From Welwitschia mirabilis (Eukaryota; Gnetophyta; Gnetopsida; Welwitschiales), in contig JBOZIK010000001.1 of NCBI GenBank assembly GCA_051453625.1, positions 80,324,877 to 80,388,876 of the forward strand: a DNA stretch of 64,000 nt, given 5' to 3'. The translations under genes were made by a program, and so were the position numbers. The number at the start of each line of letters is the position of its first letter. Within the stretch, counting starts at the first letter, position 1. The notes beneath the pieces were generated by a model. The model ran no database searches. It was not told where the DNA came from and was given only the letters and a program-made list of their open reading frames with translations. Positions 37,000 to 49,347 of the stretch are shown in pieces.

Positions 37000-38335
37000 T
37001 ATGTCTATTATGTAGATAGATCAATTTGGAGAACACCAACTTATAAAAAGAATCAATTCAATTTAAGACGTTAAGTTTGTATCACACAAAAAATTTAGCT
37101 CAAATTTCATGAATGTAAAAATACAACTGACTAAAGATGGTTGCACATGTGAAGATGTCTATGGAAAAGACATTTAATAATTAAATATGTCTATGATAAA
37201 CTAGACTTTATCATAAGAAAAGAAATCTAATACTAAACCAAGAGCATAAAAAAGATGAAAGACATCTATTACAATAAAGATATCTATACCACTTTGACTA
37301 TGGGAATATGTCTATAGAGGTGAAGATATCTAAGATGAACTAGAAGAGATAATAGATATAAATTATCTTTTAATAAACTATCTATATTTTAGGAAAGAAA
37401 CCAAGTTTTACACCTTGGATTTATGATCACTAAGTACCATAGAAATTGTAGTTGAAATTTTATCAAAATCTAGATAGTTTAATAAGAGATACCTTTTATC
37501 TTAAGGATATCTACCACTTCAAAGATGTCTATCTTGAAAATTTTTGAAAAATAAAACAGTTGCTAAATGTATAAGGCTTAGTTATTTCTAGAAGTTGTAT
37601 AGCAGTCACATGTTGTTAAACAAGTTATTACTCTAAAGGAATAGCAAGGAATACATTAGAAGTATAAAGGTCATAAATAGAGAAGAAAAAGAGACACGCA
37701 TGGGTGATTGGTTTTATACACAAAGCTTTCAACCATTTTTTGAAAATAACTATTTGATAAATACATCATTTGATCATTAGCTCTTACAAAGATGCATCAC
37801 TCTAATCTTTGACACTCATGGATGATAATAATAAGGAAGAACTCAAGCACTTCATCAAAGAAACATCTTTTCAAGCTTATCATCTCTTCTATTATCATTG
37901 TTTATTGGAATTTATATTGTAGGACTATTTTATTTTTGAATACACTTATTATAGTCCATTTTTTATTTTCAATTTTAGAATCCCTTGTTAGGATTTCCAT
38001 ATTATAAAAACCCCTTGTGTGGATGTGCTTCTATAAGTGCTTATGAGCACATTTCAATTTTGATTTATTGTATATACCTAAGGGGAAGAGAGTGGTGTCT
38101 TGAGGGGAGTATATAAATTATATGTAAGATTAATGATGCTCCAAAAACACTATTTTGTAGGTTAAGAATATTCATAGGTGTAAGAGAAATCTATCCTCCA
38201 TGTGTGAATGTACCCAAGTTGGTAAGCCATATTAATATGATAAGGTTTTTACTATGCAATTTTTAATTTGTTTTTTAGAAAAACTTGATTTGATATATTT
38301 TACTCATCTTTTTCCTCTAAGTTTAATAATTCTTA
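37000..38335 (+). repeat. Ty1/copia 5' LTR (start not defined)
   Basis: The right end is set by the primer binding site at 38338. The part 37150-37530 holds many copies of a short motif, AGATGTCT, AGACATCT or AGATATCT, each a decay form of palindromic AGACGTCT. A TATA-like TATAAAGGTCATAAATAG is near 37660. The left boundary was not found. Confidence 0.5.
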
Positions 38336-38337
38336 AA

Positions 38338-38349
38338 TGGTATCATAGT
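38338..38349 (+). other. Copia primer binding site, initiator tRNA-Met type
   Basis: TGGTATCATAGT resembles the usual TGGTATCAGAGC. Confidence 0.65.
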
Positions 38350-38389
38350 AGATACTCATAAAAAGGAAGTAACATTCTTAAGTGAACTA

Positions 38390-39480
38390 TGAAGGATTGT
38401 CATCCATTAGACCTCCATTATTCGATAGAACGATGCAAGTGTAGTTATAGTCTTACAAGTTTAAAGTTTGACAAAGCATTGAAGATGAATACTTAAAACC
38501 TATATAAACCACAATAGATGCTACAGGAAATCCCATTACATAGATCAAACCTAAAAAGAAGTGAAAAGATAAAGAAAATGCATCTTTCATGTATATGACT
38601 TAAAATCTAGGGATGCTCTTTACTTAGCCCTTACAATGAAGGAATTCAAATAGATAGCTAGATGAAAAACTACATAAGAAATATGAAATGTTTTAGTGGA
38701 GACATATGAAGGAAACTTTATCATCAAAGTAATCAATAATTCTTATTTAGACAAATTAGTTTAAAAAATTTGAAAATGAACAATGGTAAATGGGTAAATG
38801 AATATTTTACAAGAGCCTCTAACATAGTGAATTCTATACGTGGCATTAATTAAAAATCTTTCTAAGTCCAAGGTAATCCAAAAGGTTGTTAGATCCTTAA
38901 CTCTAAAATACAGGTCTAAGATAACAGCAAGGAAAGAATTAAAAGACTTCACCTTACTTCAACTCAATGAAGATTGAATAATCATAAAATTCTTTAATGA
39001 CTTATGGAATAAATATTATTCTAGATTGTGCTCTAAAAGAAAAACCCATAGCTCTTAAGGATAGTAAAAATATTAAAAAACCCTTCAAAGAAAAAACAAA
39101 AAAACAATTAAATGAAGATAACTCTAAAGATGATATGGAATAGAAGCTTTTTCTCATCACAAGGTAACTCAAATGAGTTATTTCACAAAAGAATAATTGA
39201 AAGAGGAACTATAAAAAATCATATAGATTTCAAGTTTGAGGTAAGTTCAAAGGTAAAACTTTGAGTAGCTATTTATTTTCTTTCAAGTTTAATATTTCCA
39301 AGATATAATGTTAGCTTTGTAAAGGTCAAGGACACATAACCTCAAAGTGTTCTAGCTCCAATAGAGTGTAGGAAAAAGCACAAAAGAAATTGACCAAGCA
39401 AAGGAGATCTTTCTTTACAAGATGAGATTATGATGAATATGCAACTGAAATAGAAACATTTAATTATGAAAAATATCATT
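38390..39480 (+). pseudogene. Ty1/copia gag
   Basis: ARDALYLALTMKEFK near 38612 and ETYEGNF near 38704 lead to VVRSLTLKYRSKITARKELK (about 38885), the copia gag core (RSLPxxWxxKVTAIxEAKDL). The zinc knuckle at 39309-39350 reads C-stop-LCKGQGHITSKC: all Cys and His positions of CX2CX4HX4C are present, and the stop TAG is one C-to-T step from CAG. The lineage looks SIRE-like. Stops and frameshifts make it inactive. Confidence 0.75.
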
Positions 39481-39899
39481 TATCTTACATGGCCATTGTA
39501 CGTATCCAAAATAAAAGTAATAAAATAAATTTGAATTAGATAGTGAATGTGAAACATGTATAAAACTTCAAGATAAGTAAATCCAAGATTAGTAAACTAA
39601 TATGTGATTTAAAGTATGTTAAATAAGAAGTTTTTAACTCAAAAAGAAATAATGAGAAGTTTACTTAAGGGAAGAAAACCTTAAACATTATTCTTGAATA
39701 ATGTAGAAGTCCAAATGATAAAAGTAATTTAGGCCATAAGAAAGCTTTCATTAGTACTTTAGCTTCCTTATTCATCAAATGGAAGTATCAACCAAGGTAT
39801 GTGTATATAGTTTATACTAATAATATTATATCTTATTATTGCTATAAAACTGATCATTATATCTAATTAAATTCAAAACCAGATGTTATACTAATAGCG

Positions 39900-40565
39900 C
39901 CAAAAGGCCAAGAAGTGTGATACAATGTCTTATGTAGGATAAAACAAAGAAAATATGGATTTCATAATCAAAACTACATTTATAATCTCAAGTTGTACTA
40001 CATGCAGTGAAGAACATATTAGGTATGTTGATTGTGGGTATTTAAGAAACTGACTAAAGACTAATCTAGCTTTACTACATTAGTAGAGTAGGATAAAGGA
40101 GTGGTCACTTTTGATGATAATACTAAAGTACCTATCAGAGGTATTAGAATCATTAAATGAGGTGACTTACCTGAAATAAAAGATGTTTTCTTTGTATAAG
40201 AATTGCAACATAATCTTTTAAGTATTAGTTAGTTATGTGATGTAAACTTTTTTGATACTTTTACCAAAGATGATTGTATTATCAAAGAATTTAACTTAAC
40301 TAAAACTTTGTTTTCTATAATTAGAAAATCTAATTATACATTACTACTTTATAAGAAATTTTTAACAAGAAAATTAAGTGTCTATTAAGTACCATAGGTG
40401 AAATAAAAATATGGCATAAGAAGCTTGGACATGTAAACAAAGACTTATTAAAAACTTTGTTCTCAAAAGAAATGGTAAGAAGACTTCCTAAGTTGTAAAA
40501 TCCTAATAATTAGGTTTGTGAGGAATGTCAAAAAGGGAATAAAATAAGGATAATATTTCGAGGAA
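39900..40565 (+). pseudogene. Copia protease end and pre-integrase/integrase start
   Basis: VTFDDNTKVPIRGIRIIK (about 40108) is the end of the protease-to-integrase linker. IKIWHKKLGHVNKDLLKTLF (about 40410) and VCEECQKGNKIR (about 40515) form the HHCC zinc domain of copia integrase. The DDE core falls into the gap at 40566. Confidence 0.75.
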
Positions 40566-40665
40566 NNNNNNNNNNNNNNNNNNNNNNNNNNNNNNNNNNN
40601 NNNNNNNNNNNNNNNNNNNNNNNNNNNNNNNNNNNNNNNNNNNNNNNNNNNNNNNNNNNNNNNNN
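40566..40665. other. Assembly gap, 100 N
   Basis: The integrase core of the copia element is missing here. Confidence 0.99.
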
Positions 40666-41870
40666 CAGTTTAAGAGGAATGATGTTTGAAAGCTTGTAGA
40701 AAAGTCAAAAGATAAAAATGTCATTAGAACTAAGTGGATTTTTAAAAACAAATGTAATGAAGAAAACAATGTCATGAAAAACAAATCAAGATTAGTAGCA
40801 CAAGGCTACAATTAGATAAAAGGCATTAATATAGGTGATACTTTTACTCTTGTTACAAGGCTAGATAGTATTAAAATGTTTTTGTCTTTTGTAGTCTTTA
40901 GAAATTTTAAAAGCCTTTAGAAATTTTAATTTTTATCAAATAGATTTGAAGAGTGCTTTTTTAAATGGTACTCTAAATAAAGAAGTTTATATAAAGCAAC
41001 CACAAGGTTTAATTGATCCTCAAAAAATTGATCATGTGTATAAACCTAAGAAATCCCTATATGAATTGAAATAAGCTCCAAGAGCTTGGTATGAGAAGAT
41101 AGTAACTTTTTAAATGAAAATGGATATATTCATAAAACTATAGATAAAACCTTATTTGTAAATAATTTAAGAAAGGATTTCATTATTATACAAATATATG
41201 TAGATGACATTACATTCAGTGCCTCAAATGAAAAGTTATCAAAATAATTTACAACTATTATAATAACTCATTTTGAAATGAGTATGCTTGGTGAAGTAAA
41301 AACATTTCTTGGACCACAAATCAAGCAATAAAAAATGGGATATTTATTTATCAATCCAAATATGTAAGAGATTCAATCAAATGTTTAAGATTAAAAAATT
41401 CAAAAAAAATTAACACCCCTATGTCAACATCTTATAAAGTAAGTTCAGATGAAAATGGTAATCTAGTGGATCAAAAGCTTCATAGAAGTATGATTAGAAG
41501 TTTACTTTATTTAACTATAAGTAGACCAGACATTACGTTTATATTGGAATATGTGCAAGGTATCAATCCTAACCAAAATAATTACATCTACAAGTAGTGA
41601 AAAGAATAATGACATATTTAAAAGGAACATGTGATTATGACTTGTGGTATTTTACAGAGACATCTTTCGAGTTTGCAAGTTTTAGTTATGTGGATTGAAT
41701 TGGTCGTAAAGACTATAGAAAGATTACAAGTGGAAATTGTTTTCTATTAGGTTCATGCTTAGTAAGATAAACAAGTAAGGAACAAAACTCCATCTCTCTT
41801 TTAACTATAGAAGTGGAATATATTGTAGCAGGTCATTATTCTACTCATCTTTTATGGACTAAAGGAATGC
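40666..41870 (+). pseudogene. Copia reverse transcriptase and RNase H
   Basis: NVIRTKWIFKNKCNEENN and NKSRLVAQGYN (about 40717-40812) start the RVT_2 domain. FLNGTLNKEVYIKQPQG, KKSLYELK and APRAWYEK follow. The catalytic YVDD at 41197-41208 is intact. LHRSMIRSLLYLTISRPDIT lies near 41480. RNase H carries ITSGNCFLLGSCLVR and the end LLTIEVEYIVAGHYSTHLLW, matching the SIRE-like copia STSGNCxFLG block. Several stops and shifts break it. Confidence 0.85.
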
Positions 41871-42498
41871 GAAAGTATTTTAGTGTTAATTTTGAACAAG
41901 TTTATTTTTTTCACAAAATAGAAATTGCATTATTTATTTTGATCTTTTTCTATAATTATGTTTGTTCCTTATTCTTACTTATGTGTTTTTCTCTCCTTTG
42001 TCATTGATGTCAAAAGGGATAGAATTAGTTGTATGTTTCTATTGCTTTCAAATGTAGTTTGCTCTTGATGAGGATCTTATTTTGTAATGCTTAGCTTAGT
42101 GAAATAGAAATGCACTTGGTTTTATGATTTCAATTTGTGTTTCAAATATTTTTCTAGTGAAATTCAAAGATCTATATAAACTTAAATTTTCTAATATGTT
42201 GAAACTTAAGGATCCAAATGATGTGTATCCTATATTTATAATGAACTTTAAATTGTCAATGATTAATGTAATAAATATTATATAATTTAAATGTACTTTT
42301 CGTAAATATTATTTTCTTAAATATCCAAATGTGCACCTTAACTTATTTTTATTTCATCACAAAATTAGTCTTATGAAAATTTCTTCAAATAAATTCGAAA
42401 GGATTAATATATTTGCAAAGAATAATAGGCATTTCATGAGGGGGTGTTTTCTCAATTTTAAATATTTTTATAACTAAGTATTATTTGCCATCAATGTC
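41871..42498 (+). other. Post-pol region of copia element, no gene seen
   Basis: The region is A+T rich. No frame of note is seen up to the polypurine tract. Confidence 0.4.
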
Positions 42499-42510
42499 AA
42501 AGGGGAAGAT
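42499..42510 (+). other. Polypurine tract before copia 3' LTR
   Basis: AAAGGGGAAGAT directly precedes TGTTAAATTA, as in the usual copia AAAGGGGGAGAT-TGTTAA junction. Confidence 0.7.
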
Positions 42511-43925
42511 TGTTAAATTATGTTTTATTAATTGATGTTAAACTAATGTTTTCATTAAAGAAAATTTGGTGTATCTTATGCAAAAGATATTAACCACTTA
42601 TAAGTTAATTATTGAAGCTATGAATTCCACTTCCTAATCACTATAAATCTATTAAGTTTACATACCCTCTTAAGGGGTTGATCAGAATTTTAAGGGATCG
42701 ATCACACCTAGAGCATACTCTTAGAATTGAACTAAATTCAAAGGGATCAACTGAATTTCTAAGGGATTGACTGAATCTATTTACCTAAGAGCCAGTATCC
42801 CTAAATTAATTATCAAGGAATTGACTGAATCTATGAAGGGTTAACTGGATCTATGAATCTAAGAACTGTACTCTTAATCCCTGAGTCAATCATCAAAGGG
42901 GTTGATTAGACCTAAGTACTATGCATCTAATATCCCTGAGTCAATCATCAAAGGGTTGACTAGACATCGGAGGGGTTGAATGAACTTGATGCAAGAAATT
43001 GGAATGAATATTTATAAGGAGTGGAGGATGACCAGACAGATATACAAGTGACTAGATGAGGGGTCAATCAGATCCTAAGGGGCTGACTAGACATGGAGCC
43101 ATAAGAAACTAGGATTACTGAAAAGTTCACTTGGGTAACCTGTTTAAGTCATGACACCAGAAGGATTCGACCAGACTTTTAAGAAGTTAAGCAACCAGAA
43201 CTAAAATGAAATTTTTTAATCCATTATGTATTAATTTTATAGTCATTTATAGCCATTAAAAGTATGTTTTTACTTGTAATAAACTCTAAAATCCTTTCAA
43301 TATAAATAACCAAAAGAGAGATTACTATAAAGGCTTTTTAACTGTTGATCGAAGGAATGAATCTTGTGATTTTTACTATAGCATCTTAGCATTGTACTCC
43401 TGACCAAGGACGATCCATCATTTGTTGTATCTATACATTTAAGGTCAGATCGTATACTTTATTACTGTACTATCTACAGGAGAAGAGCTCCATTACAATC
43501 ATTGTACCAAAAAAAAAAGTGATATCAATGCACCAAGGCATTCTTAGCATCACTATTACATCCTTTGAAGGTTGAGATTTAGCCTACAAAAGCATTGGAA
43601 AGGTTGATGCTTAGCCTAAAAAAGTCCATATGTAAATGTTACAGGTGAACCTGCAATATGTAGAAGAGTTAACAAAGTTTTGAATCAGGCTTAGGGATAA
43701 GCTGATCATTGAGAATGGAGTAGGAAGTTTTTCAAACCACTATAAAACTTATGTGCATCTGATTGGTATTCTATGTTTTCTCTTAGTTTCATTTTTCTGA
43801 ATACTTTTAGTTTATATGCATAAGTTTTTTTCAGTGATTTATCTCAAGTAAGTTTTTTTTATAAGTTTATTTGAATAGTTTTTTTAAAGAACATATTCAC
43901 CCCGGCAGGGTTATTAATCCTATCA
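42511..43925 (+). repeat. Copia 3' LTR with GGGTTGAC-type motif array
   Basis: It starts TGTTAAATTA after the polypurine tract and ends ATTCACCCCGGCAGGG...CCTATCA, like the ATTCACCCCC...TA ends of SIRE-like LTRs. A TATA box (TATAAATA) is at 43300. From 42670 to 43095 about ten worn copies of GGGTTGACTGAAT or GGGATCGATCACA occur; they look like decay forms of GGGTCGACC. Confidence 0.7.
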
Positions 43926-44492
43926 TGGAATAGTAATAATTTTATAAAATTAATGATCTTTAACAATTATACTAACAAGTTATACTAAAGATTCTATAAT
44001 CTAAGTATAGAACTTTATCATAATAAAATTTGAATTTTATCACATCCCTAATGAAAATATAGAGATTTTTAACAAGAAAATAAGAATTTATTACATCTAC
44101 AATTACAAGTTCAAAAAGGTATAGTGAAAAATATACATCATTAAAATTGCAATGTATTCTCAAGATCGCATATAATTACATCACTAAGTAATTCAAGATT
44201 CATAATAGAACTATAAGTTTTACTCCAAAATAATTTTTAAACATAAACTAGAAAAGATAATCTCCACTTCTTTATGCCTTCCTTAGTAATTAAGCTTTAG
44301 TTTTTAATGTATTCACATAAGACTATGGAGTGAAAACCATGAAAATTTTACAACTCTCTATATGGTCCAAGAAAGGAAAAATAAATATTAAGGGATTCTA
44401 AGTATCATGATTGTTAAGGCAAGAATAAAGAATTTCAAATGATGGACTAATGGAAATGATATGCAAATAACTATTTTTCTACAAATTTTTCA

Positions 44493-44560
44493 TCTATATA
44501 TATCTATATATATATATATATATATATTTCTATAAATTTTTCATATATATATATTTCCTC
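44493..44560. repeat. TA microsatellite
   Basis: A run of TA dinucleotides occupies 44502-44527, with shorter runs on either side. Confidence 0.85.
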
Positions 44561-44564
44561 CACT

Positions 44565-44720
44565 ACCTTATTTGGTGATCTATGAAGTCCATTATTTCAT
44601 TTGATGATTTGTGGAATTCGTATATTTTCTTGCTCCACTACCTCATTTGGCAATCTATGGTATCTAATGCCTCATTCGGTGATTTGTGGTTCTATCAATC
44701 CCACTGCCTCATTCAGTGAT
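44565..44720. repeat. Tandem array of CCTCATTTGGTGATCTATGG-like units
   Basis: Five worn copies are seen: CCTTATTTGGTGATCTATGA, TTTCATTTGATGATTTGTGG, CCTCATTTGGCAATCTATGG, CCTCATTCGGTGATTTGTGG and CCTCATTCAGTGATCTATAA. The spacing is about 28-45 bp. They lie inside the probable LTR at 43932-45732. Confidence 0.75.
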
Positions 44721-45732
44721 CTATAAAATTTTCATTTCTATATAATCATAAGAATCCAAGATATTATAAAAAGTATAAACAAGATACATCATCAAAAAGA
44801 ATAGTCCCTTAATAAGAATAACTTAGATTATAAACTTTATTTAATTCCCAAAATATTTTTCAAGGAGATAAAAGAAACTGAAACTCATAATGAAAATTGA
44901 AAATTTATGGAGAAGTAGCAAAAAATGAATACCTAAATAACTTTATTATTATTGTAAGAAAAATGAAGAATAGAAATGCATATAAAGATGCATAGAAGAA
45001 TAAGACCACTTGAGGATGCAAGAATTAAATGGGACCATACCTTGATTTATATGTAACATCTAAAGACTTTAAGGCTATTTTAGGATTTCAAATCTTAAGG
45101 TTTTTCAAGCTCCAAGTTTAAAGTCATCAAGATTCAATAACAAAGTCTTTCTTAAAAATATAAAAATAAGAGGAAAAGGAAGTCCTATTTATAGTAAGAG
45201 GATTTGGGAATATGAAGAAAGATAAGGATATGAATAGATACCATTATGAAAAGAAAATGGTAATGATTTCATGACTATAAATCATTACTTTGTCTAGCCA
45301 TTAGATGCATAATATTTCATCATAATAGTAACTCCTTATTTTGTGAAATAATAATTAGTAAAAATATGACTTTAAGAATTAATTTCTCTAACATAAGTAA
45401 AAAAAAAAAAGATAAGTTAGTAATAATATATAATATCTTCAAATTTCAAAATAATAATTACTAATAACTCCATAAGTTAAAAAAGAAATGTTAGAATTTC
45501 AAGAGCGTCGCACTACTTTTTCCATGATAAGAAAGAGGAATTTAATTGTAACTTAAGCAAGATGATATATTTAGCAATAATATCCAAAGCTAAATTTTTA
45601 TTACCTCTAAATATTTATCCATTTATAATAATTCTTGCAAGACATTAAACTAGACTATTAGTTACTTTTATTTATTAAAATATTTAAATAATTATTATGC
45701 TAAGTTTTATAATTTAAAAATTGGGATGTAAT

Positions 45733-47085
45733 AGGTAATATTATTAGAAACAAAGCAAGGTTACTAGATAAAAGATATAACTAATAAAAAAGTATGGACT
45801 TTGAAGAACCTTTACACTAGTAGCTTGTATGGATCTCATAGAAATGGTTTTGGCCTTTGCATGTGTCAAAGCATTCAAACTCTACTAGATGGATGTTAAA
45901 AGTACCTTTCTAAATGGAGTATTTCAAGAGAAAGTATATGTTATATAATTTATAGATTTAAAATTCTCAAAAATTAAAATATATTTACAAACTAAAAATT
46001 CTCTTCTGATCTCAAGAAAGCACCTAGTGCTTAGTACAAGAAATTATCAAACCGTATAATAGAAAATTAATTTAAAAGAGATACATCTAATATTATAATA
46101 TTCATTAAAAGAGATGGTAATTATTTTACTATTGTACAAATCTATGTGGATGATATTATTTTTGGTGCTACTAGCAATTTATTATGAAAGAATTTTGCTA
46201 GGATTATGTAGGATGAGTTTGAAATAAGTCTCATAAAAGAGATAAGAAAGTTCTTGGGACTTCAAGTAGTGAAACATAAATAAGATGCATTTATTTCTCA
46301 AAATAAATATGTTAAAAATTTGCTAGTTAAATATGGCTTATAGGATTATAAGATTAAAGATATACCAATGAACCTAAGCATGAAACTGGACAAAGATGAA
46401 CATGGTAAGAAGGTTAACTAGTAACTATACAGAAGTATGATTGGTGGTTTATTATATCTTATTACTAGTAGATCTAATATCATTTTGAGTGTGGGAATGT
46501 ATGATTATTATCAAGTTGATCCTATAGGATCACATCTTATAGTAGTTAAAAGGATTTTTCACTAATTAAAAAAATACTATTAATTGGGGCCATTAGTACT
46601 CAAAGGACTTCTTCCTTAATTTAGTAGGATATTGTAATATATATTGGGTAGGAGACAAGGATGATAGAAGGAGTGTAAGTGGAACTTACTTCCTGATTGG
46701 GTAATGTTTTGTATCTTGAAATAGCAAAAAGCCAAACTCAATTACTCTATTAATTATTAAGAGTAAATACATTTCTATTAGAAGCTGTTGTGTTTAGCTA
46801 CTTTTAATTAAGAAAACTTTAAAATATTTTGGATTATTCATAGAAAGAATTCCTATCTTTTACAACAACACCATCAACATCTTAAAGAATCCAGTTCAAC
46901 ATTTAAGAACCAAAAATATTGAGATATGATATCATTTTCACATAGAGCATGTATAAAACAAGGATATTATGTTGGAATACATTAATACCAATGATCAATT
47001 ATTGATGTCTTCATTAAACCATTAAGTTATGATAAGTTTGTTACATTTTGCAAAAGCTTAGGAATTGGACCTTTTCTAATTAGAT
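45733..47085 (+). pseudogene. Second Ty1/copia pol fragment (RT and RNase H)
   Basis: It begins mid-domain at GNIIRNKARLLDKRYN. MDVKSTFLNGVFQEKVYV (about 45890) follows, then QIYVDDIIFGATSNLL with intact YVDD at 46143-46154, EFEISLIKEIRKFLGLQVVK, and YRSMIGGLLYLITSRSNI. RNase H shows RRSVSGTYFLIG (about 46665), and the end reads RTKNIEI...YHFHIEHV, INTNDQL and the family's FTKPL block as FIKPL. It is SIRE-like and lacks its gag, protease and integrase. Stops are scattered through it. Confidence 0.85.
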
Positions 47086-47734
47086 AAGTCATTAGATAAT
47101 TACTCTCAAAATTTGAACTTTACATTATGATATTCTATGTGTTGAGATTAGAGTTAGACCTTAAACTAGTAAATTAAGTGCACAATACTTTATCATATTT
47201 CTATGATAATGTTAGCCACAGAAAATTTTTAAGTATTTTTATCTTTCATGGAAGATGAGACATCTTTAGTTTTATAGATGTCTAATTAGTATATGTCTTT
47301 ATCTATCAAATGTCTTTTTCTGAAATAGACATGTTTGAATAGATAGCCATCTTCATAGTATTTAGATGAATCATAAAATCTATTAAAAAAGACATCTTTT
47401 AATGAGATAGATATCCACTTTCATCATTTTAAATGTATTTCAATTGGTAGATGTCTTTTAAGAACTAGAATGAAAATAAAATGAGGGTTTTGATCCTTTT
47501 TAATCAGAAACAGGACCTCCATCTATTATTTTAATCCTTCACTCAGTATTTGTCCTTCTTATAGTTTCTTTTCAGCCTGATTTGTTTAGATATCTTAGCA
47601 TAGGCATCTTGAATTTGGAAGAATTCTTTATAACCAATGCAATAGGTACTCTTTTCTATATTAGCTACTTTTTTTCATTGAACCTTTTACATTTGGTTGT
47701 TATTAGTTTAGTTCTTTCCATATTCCTTTCAAAC
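47086..47734 (+). repeat. Post-pol region with AGATGTCT motif copies
   Basis: From 47250 to 47460 AGACATCT, AGATGTCT, ATGTCTTT and AGATATCC occur about eight times, like the array at 37150-37530. It could be the 3' non-coding part or LTR of the copia fragment to the left. From 47500 to 47734 there is only a pyrimidine-rich leader to the next ORF. Confidence 0.45.
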
Positions 47735-48141
47735 ATGATGAGAAGAAAGCCCTATTGTACCTCCAAAGAAAAAGAACCTACCATAAAAAATCACAAACCC
47801 TAGCATAAACCTTAGTTTAATCATGAATCAGTTACCAAACATTTTAAAAGTTGGACTAAAAACTTTGTTATTGCATAATAGACTCTTGGATTTCAAAATA
47901 AAAGATAAGATCAACTTATTACTTATTTTTCATGTATTGGTTGGAACATAGTAGTGTAATTAGACTAGGGCATTCTAGACCTTGTAGTNNNNNNNNNNTT
48001 TTATGCTAATATACATAAGATAGATGATAACACTAGGACATTTTAGACTCAACTATGAGCTACATATCTATTTATTACACCTAGTTTTATAAATTTCTTG
48101 CTTGGTATAGATGGTTTAGAGTTTTACAATTGTATGTGCAC
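47735..48141 (+). pseudogene. Decayed extra ORF (b), left part
   Basis: The start is MMRRKPYCTSKEKEP near 47735, then FNHESVTKHFKSWTKNFVIA (about 47818), LGFQNKR, DQLITYFSCIGWNIVV (about 47912) and, after a 10-N gap, FYANIHKIDDNTRTF and TPSFINFLLGIDGLEFYN (about 48079-48133). The order (…W..N…ERGF…L…W…EFYAN…FD..xINxLLGI) is that of the 'putative plant transposon protein' family in plant TEs. The recognition is from memory and needs a profile search. Element F splits it at 48142. Confidence 0.6.
48137..48141. repeat. Target-site duplication of element F, left
   Basis: TGCAC here and TGCAT at 59603-59607 flank element F. They differ by one transition. Confidence 0.75.
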
Positions 48142-49342
48142 TATTAACATGTAAAAACCAACATTTATATCAAGTATTTCAGGCTAAATTATTGTAAATG
48201 AAGATATTAATTTAATTATTTTATTAATAAAATATATATCATATTATTTTTAAAATAAAATAAATTTTATTTTTTCCCACATTAAACTGCAAATATTTAT
48301 CTACTATTAAAACATATGGCAAAAGATGGACTCAATTTTGCATAAAACAATGGTGGCAATGGAGACATGAGGTGGTGACACATAGCAAAAGTAATTGAAG
48401 ACACATGGAAGAGGCACATGGAGGTGGTATTAAATACATGTATCAATAACATTGATTGGTAGAGGAATTTGGCTCCAAAGACTACATGTTAGAGTCATCA
48501 TGATAAAGAATCTATCAAACGCTACCTAATGGCCTCCACCAAATGCTACAAGATAGAATCTTATATACCTAATACTAAATGATGAAGATTATACCTAATT
48601 CTACAAGCCAAAGTTGTAACCACCTCTTACCCCCATCTCTTCCTATAAAAGGGCCTTAAACCCTTTATTGTATTCATCTTTGCCTTGGAGAAATTGAATA
48701 CTTTGAAGCATCAACCTGTGATAACTTTCTAGGAAAATCTTTAGGGGAGTGAGCTTGTTTTAAGGATTTCTTAAATAGTTCTTCTTACTTCCTTATTTCT
48801 TTATTATAAATTTGTTCTTTCTATAATACAAAAGTTTTTCTTTGATCTTGATTCATGAGTAATATCATAATGAGGCTGCTTAGATAACTAATTTAACTAT
48901 CAAGTTTAATTTAGTTGCATGAATTCCTTTTTATTAATTAGTCTTTTAATTTCATAGATCTTGAGTTCTTTAGGATCCCTTACTTTTGATTGTTATTTAA
49001 AGTTAAAGTTTTAGTTAAATTTACTATTTATCATATGATGGATTAAATTATGCCCCATGAATAAGATACAAAGCATTGGTTTTTATTATTTTGTAGGAAG
49101 GTAATTAGATAACTTTGGAATGGAGATTTGTAAAGGATAAGTTAGTAATACCTTAGAGATAATTTACTTTTTTTTTTTCTTAGATGAACTTCAAATATGA
49201 TTCTAAATTTTATTTTTGTAGTTGAATTAGGATTAAAGTTAGTGCAATTCTAGCCAAAACCCAATGTTATCCTTGAGAAAGAATGATAAATAAGTTTCTA
49301 ACTTAGTGTTAAATCCAGTTCATTGTCCTATAAAGTTAGTCA
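48142..49342 (+). repeat. 5' LTR of element F
   Basis: It is collinear with 58390-59602: AACATTTATATCAAGTATTT, GGTGGTGACACATAGCAAAA, CATCAAACGCTACCTAA-like text, the TATA box TATAAAAGGGCC at 48644, and the end TATAAAGTTAGTCA. A primer binding site follows. Confidence 0.9.
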
Positions 49343-49347
49343 GATTT

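Larger units (their letters stand above)
43932..45732 (-). repeat. Probable gypsy LTR, minus strand
   Basis: On the minus strand it starts TATTACATCCCAATTTTTAA, like the TGTTACATCCC start seen in Del/Tekay-type plant LTRs, with G-to-A at position 2. A minus-strand TATA (ACTATAAATAGGACT) lies near 45185. Copia pol sequence begins directly to its right. No clear target-site duplication was found. Confidence 0.45.

Noticed and set aside
43860-43925. Possible tRNA-like or primer site at TATCATGGAATAG
   Set aside because: It does not fit TGGTATCAGAG well enough, and no tRNA cloverleaf or A/B box is seen. I treat it as the LTR end.
48281-48700. Possible host gene promoter (TATA box at 48644)
   Set aside because: The same TATA box and surroundings occur in the 3' LTR at 58875, so it is the LTR promoter, not that of a host gene.
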